Origin: Flagellimonas flava
GTDB lineage: Bacteria > Bacteroidota > Bacteroidia > Flavobacteriales > Flavobacteriaceae
Assembly (NCBI RefSeq): GCF_900129665.1
Contig: NZ_FQWL01000001.1
Location: forward strand, 558,001-622,000
Reading direction: 5' to 3'
DNA length: 64,000 nucleotides
Numbering within the stretch: position 1 is the first letter of the stretch; each line of letters begins with the position of its first letter. Positions 1-10,117 of the stretch are shown piece by piece. The notes beneath the pieces were generated by a model that saw nothing but the letters and a program-made list of their open reading frames with translations, was not told the DNA's origin and searched no databases. The translations under genes and the position numbers were made by a program.

Positions 1-602
1 ATTAACCTTCCGGGTTGAATGTCCTCATAAAAATAGGAAAAGGTGAGTTGTTGGTCTTGGAAAAACTCATCATCAATGACAAGAAAGTTGTTGAATCCAA
101 AGGAGAAAAGGTATCGATTTCTTTCTCCTGCTAAATCCGTAAACGTGATTTTCACTTCGGTTTCTTCCTCCTCATCGAACAAAAACCCATCTCCTTGTTC
201 CAAATTGTCTATTAACGGCGCACGCATCAGCCGTTCTGTGGCCCTATAAGTTTCGCCCTCATAACTGATTTCCAGTGTGTAATCCCTTCCAAACTGCAGA
301 TCCGGAAAACCAATGGTAAACATTCCAGGCTCACTTTCGGATAATATGTATGTATTTCCGCTGAATTCATCTACCAAGTGGACGGTAGCATTTTCAGCTG
401 GAGGTACATTTTCCTCAAAAAAGGGTGCTGTCAATGTCAATTTAACCTGACCTGCCGTTAGTATATCCCCGTTGTTATCGTTGTAACCAATTAGGGCATC
501 AATAACCAATCGAGTGTCTGAAGTAGGAAGATCCACGCTAATTACATCCTCACACGAGAGGCAGAGGAGCAAAAGAAAAGCTAGGCAAACGCTGTTTTTC
601 AA
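1..602 (-). CDS. DUF4249-type lipoprotein, partial (C-terminus off the left edge)
   Basis: Reading frame open on the minus strand from a TTG at 602 to the window edge, about 200 residues. It begins MKNSVCLAFLLLLCLSC, a signal peptide ending in a lipobox with Cys about residue 17, followed by EDVISVDLP and a beta-rich segment (ATVHLVDEFSGNTY, GRDYTLEISYEGETYRA) typical of the DUF4249 family, an exported Bacteroidota lipoprotein family usually found beside TonB-dependent receptors. No such receptor is visible here; the upstream neighbour is isocitrate dehydrogenase. There is no in-frame ATG near the signal peptide, so the start is a TTG at 602 or another TTG 21 bases upstream. Function unknown; family assignment is from the pattern only. 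Confidence 0.6.
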   Translation of the reverse strand, partial: MKNSVCLAFLLLLCLSCEDVISVDLPTSDTRLVIDALIGYNDNNGDILTAGQVKLTLTAPFFEENVPPAENATVHLVDEFSGNTYILSESEPGMFTIGFPDLQFGRDYTLEISYEGETYRATERLMRAPLIDNLEQGDGFLFDEEEETEVKITFTDLAGERNRYLFSFGFNNFLVIDDEFFQDQQLTFSYFYEDIQPGRL

Positions 603-691
603 ACCATAGCGAGTTAGGGACAAAAATCTAAAATAGACAATTATCCAAAAACATGGTATGGTTTAACAGTTTTTAAACCGGAAGCTGTAGA

Positions 692-2914
<2,223 letters not shown>

Positions 2915-2938
2915 CTAGGTGTTTTTATTTGAGCGGAG

Positions 2939-2971
2939 CAAATATACAATTTATGGCTGTTGCTATCCCAA
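2939..2971 (-). promoter_or_regulatory. Predicted icd promoter (Bacteroidota minus-33/minus-7)
   Basis: On the minus strand TATATTTG (2946-2939) fits the Bacteroidota minus-7 consensus TAnnTTTG exactly, with TTG at 2971-2969 as a possible minus-33 element and a 22-base spacer. Predicted start near 2935, giving a leader of about 20 bases before the icd ATG at 2914. It lies downstream of the terminator at 3003-3049, so icd is probably transcribed independently. Confidence 0.55.
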
Positions 2972-3002
2972 GCGATTCTGCTAAAAGTGTGATAATATAC
3001 GA

Positions 3003-3049
3003 TGGAAAAAACAAAAGCCATATCTATGTCGAAACATTGATATGGCTTT
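3003..3049 (-). terminator. Rho-independent terminator, minus strand, upstream of icd
   Basis: Perfect 11-bp stem AAAGCCATATC (3014-3024) / GATATGGCTTT (3039-3049) with a 14-base loop. On the minus strand the stem is followed by TTTGTTTTTT (3013-3004). No annotated minus-strand gene ends just before it: the nearest, rplS, stops at 3544 and has its own terminator. It therefore implies a transcript from 3050-3480, or an attenuator ahead of icd. Confidence 0.7.
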
Positions 3050-3480
3050 CTGAAAAGAGCTAAAAGATTTTATTCTGTGTTGCCACAGAATTGCAACCAT
3101 TGATTGCATCCGTTGCTCCTTTGACGTTTACTCAACACTATGCTTTTAATTATACAACTAAACAACATCTTGCAAAGCATCCTAATGGTTTCCTAAATTC
3201 TATCAAAACGAAAAATTGCTCTTCCGCCCGCACATAGAATTTATTATTTCTCTCTGGGTTCTGCCGAAACTTTCCCCGCTTCGAAATTCCTTTTGTGATT
3301 AGTAGTGTTACCAATTTAAAGGGAAACATCAGTATTTAAAGAACGTCAACTTTAAATCCGAAATTCGAAGTTGAATTGCTTCTCCTTCTTATTTCTTCGA
3401 CTAAATTAGGATAAACATCCAGATTTGCAAATTTTGTAAGCGATTAAAAATCAACATAATATGAACCATCGTTATTAACA
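3050..3480 (-). ncRNA. Candidate structured non-coding RNA (unassigned)
   Basis: This gap has no credible ORF. On the minus strand it contains a series of inverted repeats: CTTTAAAT/ATTTAAAG (3357-3334), an alternative TCAACTT/AAGTTGA pairing (3374-3346), a perfect 10-bp ATAGAATTTA/TAAATTCTAT pair (3234-3243 with 3194-3203), ATGCTTT/AAAGCAT (3180-3140), TGCAA/TTGCA (3108-3092), and a perfect 8-bp stem closed by a GCAA (GNRA) tetraloop (3091-3072), directly followed by the terminator at 3049-3003. I see no RNase P, tmRNA or SRP core motif. A weak promoter-like TTG with 16 bases to AAAATTTG lies near 3428-3455. Random AT-rich pairing is the main alternative. Confidence 0.35.
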
Positions 3481-3493
3481 ATTGTTCATAAAA

Positions 3494-3519
3494 AAAGCAC
3501 CCTTTTACAAGGATGCTTT
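3494..3519 (-). terminator. rplS terminator
   Basis: Hairpin AAAGCACCCTT (3494-3504) / AAGGATGCTTT (3509-3519) with a TTAC loop and one mismatch. The minus strand continues into a T run (complement of the A run 3489-3493), about 25 bases after the rplS stop. A T run also follows on the plus strand, so it could act in both directions. Confidence 0.75.
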
Positions 3520-3543
3520 ATTTTTTGCCAAAAGGAGGAGGGA

Positions 3544-3894
3544 TTATCCCCTAACTTCCTTAATTCGTGCTTTCTTACCGGTAAGTTCTCGGAAATAGAA
3601 AATTCTTGATCTACGTACCTTACCTTTTTTGTTCACCTCGACTCTTTGAAGTGCTGGCATATTGACTGGGAAAATTCTTTCCACTCCAACCGTTCCAGAC
3701 ATTTTCCTGATAGTAAAGGTTTCAGTAGCACCTGTTCCTCTTCGTTGGATTACTACACCTTTGAAGAACTGGGTACGCGTTTTTTCACCTTCCTTAATTT
3801 CATAATACACAGTGATGGTGTCACCGGCTGAAAATTTTGGAAATTCTTTTTTAGGAACAAATTCGTCTTCAACAAATTTTATTAAAGATTCCAT
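3544..3894 (-). CDS. rplS: 50S ribosomal protein L19
   Basis: 116 residues, the normal L19 length, with characteristic segments FSAGDTITVYYEIKEGEKTR, GVVIQRRGTGATETFTIRK and VGVERIFPVNMP. L19 sits at the interface of the large and small ribosomal subunits. It is the last gene of a trmD / small membrane protein / rplS group on the minus strand, an arrangement related to the widely conserved trmD-rplS pair, and is closed by a terminator. Confidence 0.97.
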   Translation of the reverse strand: MESLIKFVEDEFVPKKEFPKFSAGDTITVYYEIKEGEKTRTQFFKGVVIQRRGTGATETFTIRKMSGTVGVERIFPVNMPALQRVEVNKKGKVRRSRIFYFRELTGKKARIKEVRG

Positions 3895-4021
3895 GGTCTG
3901 TTTTTTTATGTTTTACAAAACCAACTTTCACGGATTTCGTCAGAGGTTGAATTTGCGATTGCAAAAGTAGTGCAATATTTAGAATTGACAAGGCATTTTT
4001 TGGTTTTTGAAGCTAGTAAGC

Positions 4022-4342
4022 TCAACCATTGCCCTTTTTGACAAAACTAATAGCATAGAACAATAACCCAATTCCAAATAAAATATAGGGGAGAGGCCCT
4101 AAAAGGGCAAAAATCTTGGTCCATGTCATTAAGGATTCCACGCCTCCATTGGCTGCCAATATGTTCCCTGAAAGATTTAGGACGGTAAAGACCAGACCCA
4201 AAACACTTCCAACAAGCATTAAAATGGTTGCTGTGTTTTTTCTTTTGCTCACCAAAATGATGCAAGCTATAATTACAGCGAGTTGACCCAGTGTCCCCAA
4301 AAGGGAACCAAGTGCAAAAATCAATGTCTGAGAATCGTCCAT
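4022..4342 (-). CDS. Small membrane protein between trmD and rplS
   Basis: 106 residues with no recognised family. Three hydrophobic segments at about residues 8-31, 37-60 and 76-101, separated by the basic patch SKRK and a short loop with NGG, and a basic C-terminus KKGNG. It starts 4 bases after the trmD stop, so it is almost certainly co-transcribed with trmD, and lies about 130 bases before rplS. The topology suggests an integral inner-membrane protein; no catalytic motif is visible. Confidence 0.75.
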   Translation of the reverse strand: MDDSQTLIFALGSLLGTLGQLAVIIACIILVSKRKNTATILMLVGSVLGLVFTVLNLSGNILAANGGVESLMTWTKIFALLGPLPYILFGIGLLFYAISFVKKGNG

Positions 4343-4346
4343 AATA

Positions 4347-5021
4347 TTATTCTAATAAATCAGGTCTTTTTTTTGCAGTTCGTTCCAAAGCCTGTTCTTC
4401 CCGCCATTTCTCAATTTTTGGAAAGTCTCCGCTCAGTAAAACATCTGGTACTTCCACTCCTTTATAATTGGAAGGCCTGGTATATACCGGAGGTGCCAGC
4501 AAATTATCTTGGAAGGTATCGGTAAGTGCAGAAGTTTCATCGTTCAACACTCCCGGCAATAGACGGATAACGGAGTCGCAAAGTACCGCGGCAGCCAGCT
4601 CGCCTCCTGAGAGCACATAATCCCCAATGGAGATTTCCCGGGTAACGAACATATCCCTTACCCTTTGGTCTACGCCTTTGTAATGTCCACAAAGAATTAT
4701 CAAGTTCTTTTTAAGTGAGACTTCGTTAGCAATGCCTTGGGTTAAAGTATTCCCATCTGGAGTCATGTATATGACTTCATCATAATCGCGTTCGGCCTTT
4801 AATTGGGTAATACATTTGTCTATGGGTTCCACCATGAGTACCATACCAGCTCCACCTCCAAATTGGTAATCGTCTACCTGTTTGTAGTTGCCGGTGGTAT
4901 ATTCCCTCAAGTTATGAAAATACACCTCTACAAGGCCTTTTTCCTTGGCTCTTTTAAGAATGGAAGCTTCAAAGGGGCTTTTTAAAAGTTCCGGCAGGAC
5001 CGTAATGATATCTATCCGCAT
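4347..5021 (-). CDS. trmD: tRNA (guanine-N1)-methyltransferase TrmD
   Basis: 224 residues. N-terminal [13 protein letters not shown], then the SPOUT knot segments [27 protein letters not shown] and [13 protein letters not shown], all hallmarks of TrmD, which methylates G37 of tRNA next to the anticodon using S-adenosylmethionine and prevents +1 frameshifting. The chain ends after the basic tail [12 protein letters not shown], as in other TrmD proteins. It is the first gene of the trmD / membrane protein / rplS group; a GNAT gene lies 33 bases upstream on the same strand. Confidence 0.97.
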   Translation of the reverse strand: MRIDIITVLPELLKSPFEASILKRAKEKGLVEVYFHNLREYTTGNYKQVDDYQFGGGAGMVLMVEPIDKCITQLKAERDYDEVIYMTPDGNTLTQGIANEVSLKKNLIILCGHYKGVDQRVRDMFVTREISIGDYVLSGGELAAAVLCDSVIRLLPGVLNDETSALTDTFQDNLLAPPVYTRPSNYKGVEVPDVLLSGDFPKIEKWREEQALERTAKKRPDLLE

Positions 5022-5054
5022 AATTTCAAAACTGATTATAACGATACAATGGGA

Positions 5055-5495
5055 TTATTCTGAACTCTTCCAAAAATAATGCAAGTATTCTTGATCTCTT
5101 TTCCAACCCAATCGCTCATAAAGGCGTTGCGCGGGATTGTCCATGGCAGTTTCCAACGCCAGCCCCTTAAATTTCTGATTACCACAAAAATCTTGTGTGT
5201 GCTTCAAAAGGGCTTCTCCAATCCCCTTTCCCCGATGTTCTGGCACCACGAACAAATCATTCAGAATATAGAAGGCTTCCATGGAGACCGAGGAAAATGT
5301 GGTGTACAGTTGTGTGAACCCTACTGGTTGATCATTTTCAAAAAAAAGCAAAACAATGTTTTCCTGCTTGTCAAAGCGCTCTCTTAGAAACTCCTTAGCT
5401 GCATTCAAATCGGAATTTTGCCCATAAAAGACACGGTAAGCGTCAAACAGCGGAGCAATTAAATCCAAATCTTGCAGTGTGGCTTGTTTTATCAT
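5055..5495 (-). CDS. GNAT-family N-acetyltransferase
   Basis: 146 residues covering one GNAT fold. The acetyl-CoA binding motif A is LFVVPEHRGKGIGEALLKH (V-x-x-x-x-R-G-x-G-I/G), followed by NPAQRLYERLGWKRD, the usual C-terminal strand region. The substrate cannot be predicted. A hairpin terminator separates it from the gene upstream, and trmD follows 33 bases downstream. Confidence 0.88.
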   Translation of the reverse strand: MIKQATLQDLDLIAPLFDAYRVFYGQNSDLNAAKEFLRERFDKQENIVLLFFENDQPVGFTQLYTTFSSVSMEAFYILNDLFVVPEHRGKGIGEALLKHTQDFCGNQKFKGLALETAMDNPAQRLYERLGWKRDQEYLHYFWKSSE

Positions 5496-5508
5496 GAACG
5501 AAAACTAA

Positions 5509-5530
5509 AAGCTCCCTAATCAGGGAGCTT
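5509..5530 (-). terminator. Terminator after the coiled-coil membrane protein gene
   Basis: Perfect 9-bp stem AAGCTCCCT (5509-5517) / AGGGAGCTT (5522-5530) with a 4-base loop, beginning 3 bases past the stop at 5534. On the minus strand it is followed by TTAGTTTTCG. It lies 13 bases before the GNAT start at 5495, so the two genes probably have separate transcripts. Confidence 0.7.
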
Positions 5531-5533
5531 GCT

Positions 5534-6142
5534 TTATTTTTTATTCTTGTTTAATTCGTCTTGTAATTGTCGACTGATTTTTTGCTCGCGCTCCAGTGCC
5601 CTGCGGCGATGCTCCTCAAACTCCTTTTCAACATCGGCCAAGGCCGTTTTGGCCTGATTGGTCAACACGTTGCTATTTCTAAATTTATAAATGAACAGTA
5701 ATAGAAACAGCAGCAATCCCAATATAATGGACCACAAGATAAGCTTGTAGGTGCCTTTGCTCACCAACACCCCAAAAAAGGACATACTATCCTTTTCATT
5801 GGTAACTGTTTTAAGATTGTTCGTGGTTTCCTGTAATTTGGTGTTTAAACCTTCAATCTCGGCTTTGTTGCTGGTAATGGTTGCCGTTAAATCCTTTATG
5901 GATGAATTTGCGGTATTGATGGAATCAAAAACATTGCCCTTTATACGGTTTAAGTCCACCAGACGAATTACTTCGTAGCGAATACCGTTTGCTCTATAAT
6001 TTCCAGATTTTTTCTCCAATTGCTGAAACTGGCCCACCAAGGTTTGGTCAGACTCTGCTTGTGCATTGTCTTGGGCGTTTAGCGTAAATAATGGGGTCAA
6101 TACGATAAGAGTGATAAAAACTCGTATAATTTTCATGGTCAA
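5534..6142 (-). CDS. Periplasm-facing coiled-coil protein with one internal membrane anchor
   Basis: 202 residues, function not recognised. A cleavable signal peptide is likely (hydrophobic IIRVFITLIVLTPLFTLNAQ, with cleavage after NAQ). Residues about 30-130 are polar and helical with heptad-like spacing (IEGLNTKLQETTNNLKTVT), a single membrane span at about 134-152 (LILWSIILGLLLFLLLFIY) follows, then a highly charged cytoplasmic helix (ALADVEKEFEEHRRRALER). Similar proteins occur in other flavobacteria and, from memory, are sometimes mislabelled as tRNA methyltransferase; nothing in the sequence supports that. Single-gene unit with its own terminator. Confidence 0.75.
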   Translation of the reverse strand: MTMKIIRVFITLIVLTPLFTLNAQDNAQAESDQTLVGQFQQLEKKSGNYRANGIRYEVIRLVDLNRIKGNVFDSINTANSSIKDLTATITSNKAEIEGLNTKLQETTNNLKTVTNEKDSMSFFGVLVSKGTYKLILWSIILGLLLFLLLFIYKFRNSNVLTNQAKTALADVEKEFEEHRRRALEREQKISRQLQDELNKNKK

Positions 6143-6241
6143 TGTTCTTTAAATTTAGATTAAGGGTAAGGCGAAATTACACCAATAAACCAAAAATCAA
6201 AAGAAAATCCAGTCTGGCTGCCCTATTCGGCAAAGAAAAAA

Positions 6242-7690
6242 TTAATAATAGGTATATCTTCTTACTTTGGCGATGTATTTGGCCAATCGGATGACCTGAT
6301 GTGAATACCCATATTCATTGTCGTACCATATGTACAATACAACGCTTTTCCCATCGGCTGAAACCAAAGTAGCCTTGCTATCATATATTGAGGGGGCAGA
6401 AGCTCCAACAATATCAGATGAGACCAACTCATTGCTCAAAGAATATTTGATTTGCTCCACCAAATCGCCTTCCAAGGCATATTTCTTTAATATGGTATTT
6501 AGGCTTTCCTTGGTGGTCTTGTTTTTGACCTCTAGGTTGAGAATGGCCAAGGAACCATTCGGTACGGGAACACGAATGGCATTCGATGTCAACTTGCCCT
6601 TAAGTCCGGGCAAAGCTTTGGCAACGGCTGCTCCAGCACCTGTCTCGGTGATAACCATGTTTAGGGCAGCTGCTCGGCCTCTCCTATACTTCTTATGCAT
6701 ATTATCTACCAAATTCTGGTCATTGGTATAGGCGTGAATGGTTTCCAAATGCCCCTTTTTTATCCCAAGAGAATCTTCTACTACCTTTAATATCGGTGTA
6801 ATGGCATTCGTGGTGCAAGAAGCGGCGGAAAAAATCTTGGTCTTGTCCGGGTCAAATTCCGAATGGTTGACCCCGTGAACAATATTTGGAACCTCCTTTC
6901 CAGGAGCTGTTAGTAGAACACGACCGGCCCCTTTTGCCTCTAAATGTCTTGATAGTGCTTTTTTATCCCTAAAAGCACCGGTGTTGTCGATAATCAAGGC
7001 ATTAAAAATACCATATTTAGTATAGTCGATGGATTCAGGTTTGTCCGCACTTATGAACTTCACGGTTGTTCCGTTGACAATTAGCGCACCGTTTTCCGCA
7101 TCTACATCCACGGTGCCCATGAATTGGCCGTGAACAGAATCTGTTTTAAGGAGTGCAGCTCTTTTCTCCAAGATATCCCCATTGATTTCGCCACGCACCA
7201 CAACGGCCCGCAATCGTAGCTGACTGCCCCGACCAGTTTTGGCCACAAGCTCCCTGGCAACCAACCTTCCTATGCGACCAAAGCCATATAGCACCACATC
7301 CTTGGGTTTGATTTCTTTGGTGGACTGTGCATCTTTAAGTTTTTCAAGGACAAAGGCCTTTACGTTCAAATGGTTGTTATCATCGGAATGGTATTCATAA
7401 GTAAGTTTGCCAATATCCAATTTTGCAGGAGGTAGACTGATATCATTGATGGCACGAAGAATCTCAACAGAATCAAAAATAGATATCGGCTTTTGGACAA
7501 ATTCCCCAGCATATTCATGCAGGTTGATAATGTCACTCACATTTTTGTCTATGATTTGATTTTTGAAAAGTACCACTTCTATGGCCTTGTCGTACCACAG
7601 ATCGCTGATGATCTTAATGAATTCGGTCGTAGCCTTTCTTCTATCGGCTTGAAACGCAAGTTCTTTTTCGTAGGACTTAATGTCGCTCAT
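6242..7690 (-). CDS. gap: Glyceraldehyde-3-phosphate dehydrogenase, long form with N-terminal extension
   Basis: 482 residues, about 130 more than ordinary GAPDH. The NAD(P)-binding start GFGRIGR is at 136-142, preceded by a helical extension with no recognised motif; the catalytic Cys is C292 in SAASCTTN, and the usual C-terminal WYDNEYGYSHQ is present. The enzyme interconverts glyceraldehyde-3-phosphate and 1,3-bisphosphoglycerate. This extended form is common in Bacteroidota, often beside a second, short GAPDH. It has a minus-7 box upstream and is separated from htrA by a terminator. Confidence 0.93.
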   Translation of the reverse strand: MSDIKSYEKELAFQADRRKATTEFIKIISDLWYDKAIEVVLFKNQIIDKNVSDIINLHEYAGEFVQKPISIFDSVEILRAINDISLPPAKLDIGKLTYEYHSDDNNHLNVKAFVLEKLKDAQSTKEIKPKDVVLYGFGRIGRLVARELVAKTGRGSQLRLRAVVVRGEINGDILEKRAALLKTDSVHGQFMGTVDVDAENGALIVNGTTVKFISADKPESIDYTKYGIFNALIIDNTGAFRDKKALSRHLEAKGAGRVLLTAPGKEVPNIVHGVNHSEFDPDKTKIFSAASCTTNAITPILKVVEDSLGIKKGHLETIHAYTNDQNLVDNMHKKYRRGRAAALNMVITETGAGAAVAKALPGLKGKLTSNAIRVPVPNGSLAILNLEVKNKTTKESLNTILKKYALEGDLVEQIKYSLSNELVSSDIVGASAPSIYDSKATLVSADGKSVVLYIWYDNEYGYSHQVIRLAKYIAKVRRYTYY

Positions 7691-7723
7691 GTTAATGGAT
7701 TATGGTTGCTTTAAAATTTTTGG

Positions 7724-7731
7724 CAAAAGTA
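7724..7731 (-). promoter_or_regulatory. Predicted minus-7 box of the GAPDH gene
   Basis: TACTTTTG on the minus strand (7731-7724) matches TAnnTTTG, 33 bases before the ATG at 7690. No clear minus-33 TTG at the usual distance, so only the minus-7 element is supported. Confidence 0.4.
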
Positions 7732-7767
7732 GATATTTCAAACGTTTTCGTAAAAGAAATTCAGCAT

Positions 7768-7799
7768 AAAAAAAGCACCTCTATAAGGTGCCTTTTTTC
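7768..7799 (-). terminator. htrA terminator
   Basis: Stem GCACC (7775-7779) / GGTGC (7787-7791), extended by flanking A and T runs to the form AAAAGCACC...GGTGCCTTTT, located about 20 bases past the htrA stop. T runs lie on both strands, so it may block readthrough in both directions. Confidence 0.75.
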
Positions 7800-7818
7800 T
7801 TTTCTGTAGAGCTGTTTC

Positions 7819-9210
7819 TTATTGTAAGATCAAACGTTCTTTTTCACCGTTTTCGTTGATCATTGTAAAACTGGTTCGACCGTATCTTTTGATTTCGGAG
7901 AAATGCTGTCTTGCATCCTCTATATTATCGATTTCATTGTCGTCCACCTCCACTATGACCTTGTTTTTCAAGTCATATCTTCCGTAGCCTTCAGGGACAT
8001 CAATGATTTTCACTCCTTTTTTCACTCCAAATTTCTTTTTATCATCAGCAGATAGGTTTTTTACCATAAAACCCGTTGCTGGGAGAATGATGGTCTGCTG
8101 TTTTTTAAGGGTTACTTTCTTGGAGAGTCTTTTGCCATTTCGGTCTACGGTAACATCAACAACATCACCCGGGCGTTTTGATGAAAGGTATCCGGTCAGT
8201 TCGGAAAATTTGCTGACAACAATATTGTCCACTTGTTTGATGATATCTCCTTCTGCAAGACCTGCATCCTCAGCACCCGAATCTTCGGATACTTGGGAAA
8301 TGTAAACCCCTTCAATCTCATCCAACCCAAGTTCTAAAGCTTCTTTGGAGTTGACGTTTGCCGCAGAAATCCCGAGCAGCCCGCGCTGTACGTTTCCGAA
8401 TTCCATAATATCTTCCACAACCTTCTTTGCAATGTTGCTGGGAACCGCAAACGAATACCCTACATAAGATCCCGTTTGAGAGGTTATAGCTGTGTTGATC
8501 CCGATGAGGTCTCCATTAGTGTTTACCAATGCCCCACCACTGTTACCAGGATTCACCGCTGCATCAGTTTGGATAAAGGATTGGTTTCGCCCCAAAGACC
8601 TTGCCTTTGCACTAACAATTCCAGCGGTTACCGTAGAGGTTAGGCTAAACGGATTCCCAACGGCTAGTACCCACTCACCCACGCGGGAATTATCCGAATC
8701 GCCAAAGGCCAAATAGGGTAGCGGTTGATCCACATCTATTTTTAAAAGGGCAATATCCGATGAAGCATCGGCTCCAATGACCTTGGCCTCATAGGTTTTC
8801 TTATTGTTCAAGGTAACCTCAAGCTGATTGGCGTTGGCAATCACATGATTGTTCGTTACAATAAATCCATCAGGAGAAATGATCACACCGGAACCCGTCC
8901 CCACCTGTGGTGTTTGCTGACGTTCAAATCCATAGAAGAAATCCGCAAGACTGCTAGAACCCTTATTGGTGCTTAGATTTTTAACGTGCACCACCGCATT
9001 TACCGTTTTTTCGGCCGCAATGGTAAAATCAACTTCGTTGATTCCAGCTCCTTTTGCCGAAGTTGACAGTGTGCTGGTACTTAAGAATGGGGCCTGCTGC
9101 TCTGCAGTGACCACTTTATAGGTATTATCTTCAAAAAATAATTTGTATGCTCCCAAGGTAATAGCACCCGCAAATAGGGAAACAAGGAATAATCCGGCTA
9201 TTCTTTTCAT
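7819..9210 (-). CDS. htrA: HtrA/Do-family periplasmic serine protease with PDZ domains
   Basis: 463 residues. A signal anchor (IAGLFLVSLFAGAITLGAY) is followed by a trypsin-like domain with the catalytic triad H122 (TNNHVIA), D152 (SSDIALLK) and S224 (NPGNSGGALV). PDZ 1 spans about 275-365 (LLGISAANV ... AGLAEGDIIKQVDN), and a shorter second PDZ-like region covers about 375-460. Such proteases degrade or refold misfolded envelope proteins. It is a monocistronic unit ended by a hairpin, with dapF diverging 133 bases away. Confidence 0.95.
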   Translation of the reverse strand: MKRIAGLFLVSLFAGAITLGAYKLFFEDNTYKVVTAEQQAPFLSTSTLSTSAKGAGINEVDFTIAAEKTVNAVVHVKNLSTNKGSSSLADFFYGFERQQTPQVGTGSGVIISPDGFIVTNNHVIANANQLEVTLNNKKTYEAKVIGADASSDIALLKIDVDQPLPYLAFGDSDNSRVGEWVLAVGNPFSLTSTVTAGIVSAKARSLGRNQSFIQTDAAVNPGNSGGALVNTNGDLIGINTAITSQTGSYVGYSFAVPSNIAKKVVEDIMEFGNVQRGLLGISAANVNSKEALELGLDEIEGVYISQVSEDSGAEDAGLAEGDIIKQVDNIVVSKFSELTGYLSSKRPGDVVDVTVDRNGKRLSKKVTLKKQQTIILPATGFMVKNLSADDKKKFGVKKGVKIIDVPEGYGRYDLKNKVIVEVDDNEIDNIEDARQHFSEIKRYGRTSFTMINENGEKERLILQ

Positions 9211-9241
9211 AATTCAATAAAAAATTAACATTAAGCTTTAA

Positions 9242-9249
9242 CAAAATTA
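9242..9249 (-). promoter_or_regulatory. Predicted minus-7 box of htrA
   Basis: TAATTTTG on the minus strand (9249-9242) matches TAnnTTTG, giving a leader of about 28 bases to the ATG at 9210. No convincing minus-33 element. Confidence 0.4.
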
Positions 9250-9318
9250 AATGAATTCGGTACTGGCTTTGTCGGTTTAACTCGTTTTTAACTACAAAAA
9301 AATCCTTAAAGAATACCC

Positions 9319-9326
9319 TATCTTTG
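9319..9326 (+). promoter_or_regulatory. Predicted minus-7 box of the dapF operon
   Basis: TATCTTTG matches TAnnTTTG exactly and predicts a start near 9330, about 14 bases before the ATG at 9344. No TTG is seen at the minus-33 distance. Confidence 0.45.
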
Positions 9327-9343
9327 TTCTTTTGCAACGAACT

Positions 9344-10117
9344 ATGCGACTTCAGTTTTACAAATATCAGGGTACTGGAAATGACTTTGTGATGATTGAC
9401 AATCGCCAAGACATTTTCCCCAAAAGCGATACCAAATTGATAACCACACTTTGTGATCGAAGATTTGGTGTTGGAGCGGATGGGTTGATTTTGTTGGAAA
9501 ATGACAATATGTCGGATTTCAATATGGATTACTACAATTCAGATGCAAGTCAGAGCATGTGCGGAAATGGTGGAAGATGTGCGGTCGCATTTGCCAAGTT
9601 TTTGGGAATCATAGATTCTGAAACAACCTTTAGAGCCATTGATGGATTGCATAAGGCAAAAATTATAGACGATGTGGTGACGCTGCAAATGCATGATGTT
9701 TCCGAAGTAAGGGAAAAACCATCCTATAGTTTTTTGGATACGGGTTCTCCACACCATGTGCAGATGGTGGATAATTTGGAGAGGTTTGATGTGCTCAAAG
9801 AGGGCGCCAAGCTTCGCTATGGGCTTTATGGAAAAACAGGCAGCAATATCAATTTTGTAGAGCAGGTAGATAATAATTCATTTGGTGTTAGGACCTATGA
9901 ACGAGGTGTGGAAGGCGAAACCCTCTCCTGTGGCACGGGGGTGACCGCTGTTGCCATTGCCATGCACAAATTGGGCAAGACCGATTCCAGCGAGGTCCAC
10001 ATTAAATCCCCTGGTGGCAATCTGATAATAGGTTTTCAACAACAAAACGGGTCTTATACAGATGTAATGCTGACAGGTCCGGCTAAAATGGTGTTTACAG
10101 GAGAGGTGGAATGGTAA
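9344..10117 (+). CDS. dapF: Diaminopimelate epimerase
   Basis: 257 residues from the ATG at 9344; an in-frame TTG at 9332 would add only four residues and falls on the predicted transcription start. The opening YKYQGTGNDFVMIDN is typical of DapF. The two catalytic cysteines are C73 (SQSMCGNGGRC) and C196 (LSCGTGVTA). It converts LL- to meso-diaminopimelate, the precursor of lysine and of the peptidoglycan peptide. The stop overlaps the start of the next GNAT gene (10111), and mltG follows, so a precursor enzyme and a glycan-strand enzyme share a transcript. Confidence 0.96.
   Translation: MRLQFYKYQGTGNDFVMIDNRQDIFPKSDTKLITTLCDRRFGVGADGLILLENDNMSDFNMDYYNSDASQSMCGNGGRCAVAFAKFLGIIDSETTFRAIDGLHKAKIIDDVVTLQMHDVSEVREKPSYSFLDTGSPHHVQMVDNLERFDVLKEGAKLRYGLYGKTGSNINFVEQVDNNSFGVRTYERGVEGETLSCGTGVTAVAIAMHKLGKTDSSEVHIKSPGGNLIIGFQQQNGSYTDVMLTGPAKMVFTGEVEW

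Noticed and set aside
661-678. Hairpin GTTTAA/TTAAAC after icd as a terminator
   Set aside because: Very AT-rich with no extended T run; could arise by chance.
3003-3480. RNase P RNA, tmRNA or SRP RNA in the rplS-icd gap
   Set aside because: The conserved cores (GAGGAAAGTCC-type P4, a CCA tail with tRNA-like end, the GGAAG/AGCA SRP loop in a stem) are not present; CGGAAGAGCA near 3220 lacks a supporting stem.
9332-9343. TTG start of dapF at 9332
   Set aside because: It falls on the predicted transcription start, and the ATG at 9344 gives the standard N-terminus.
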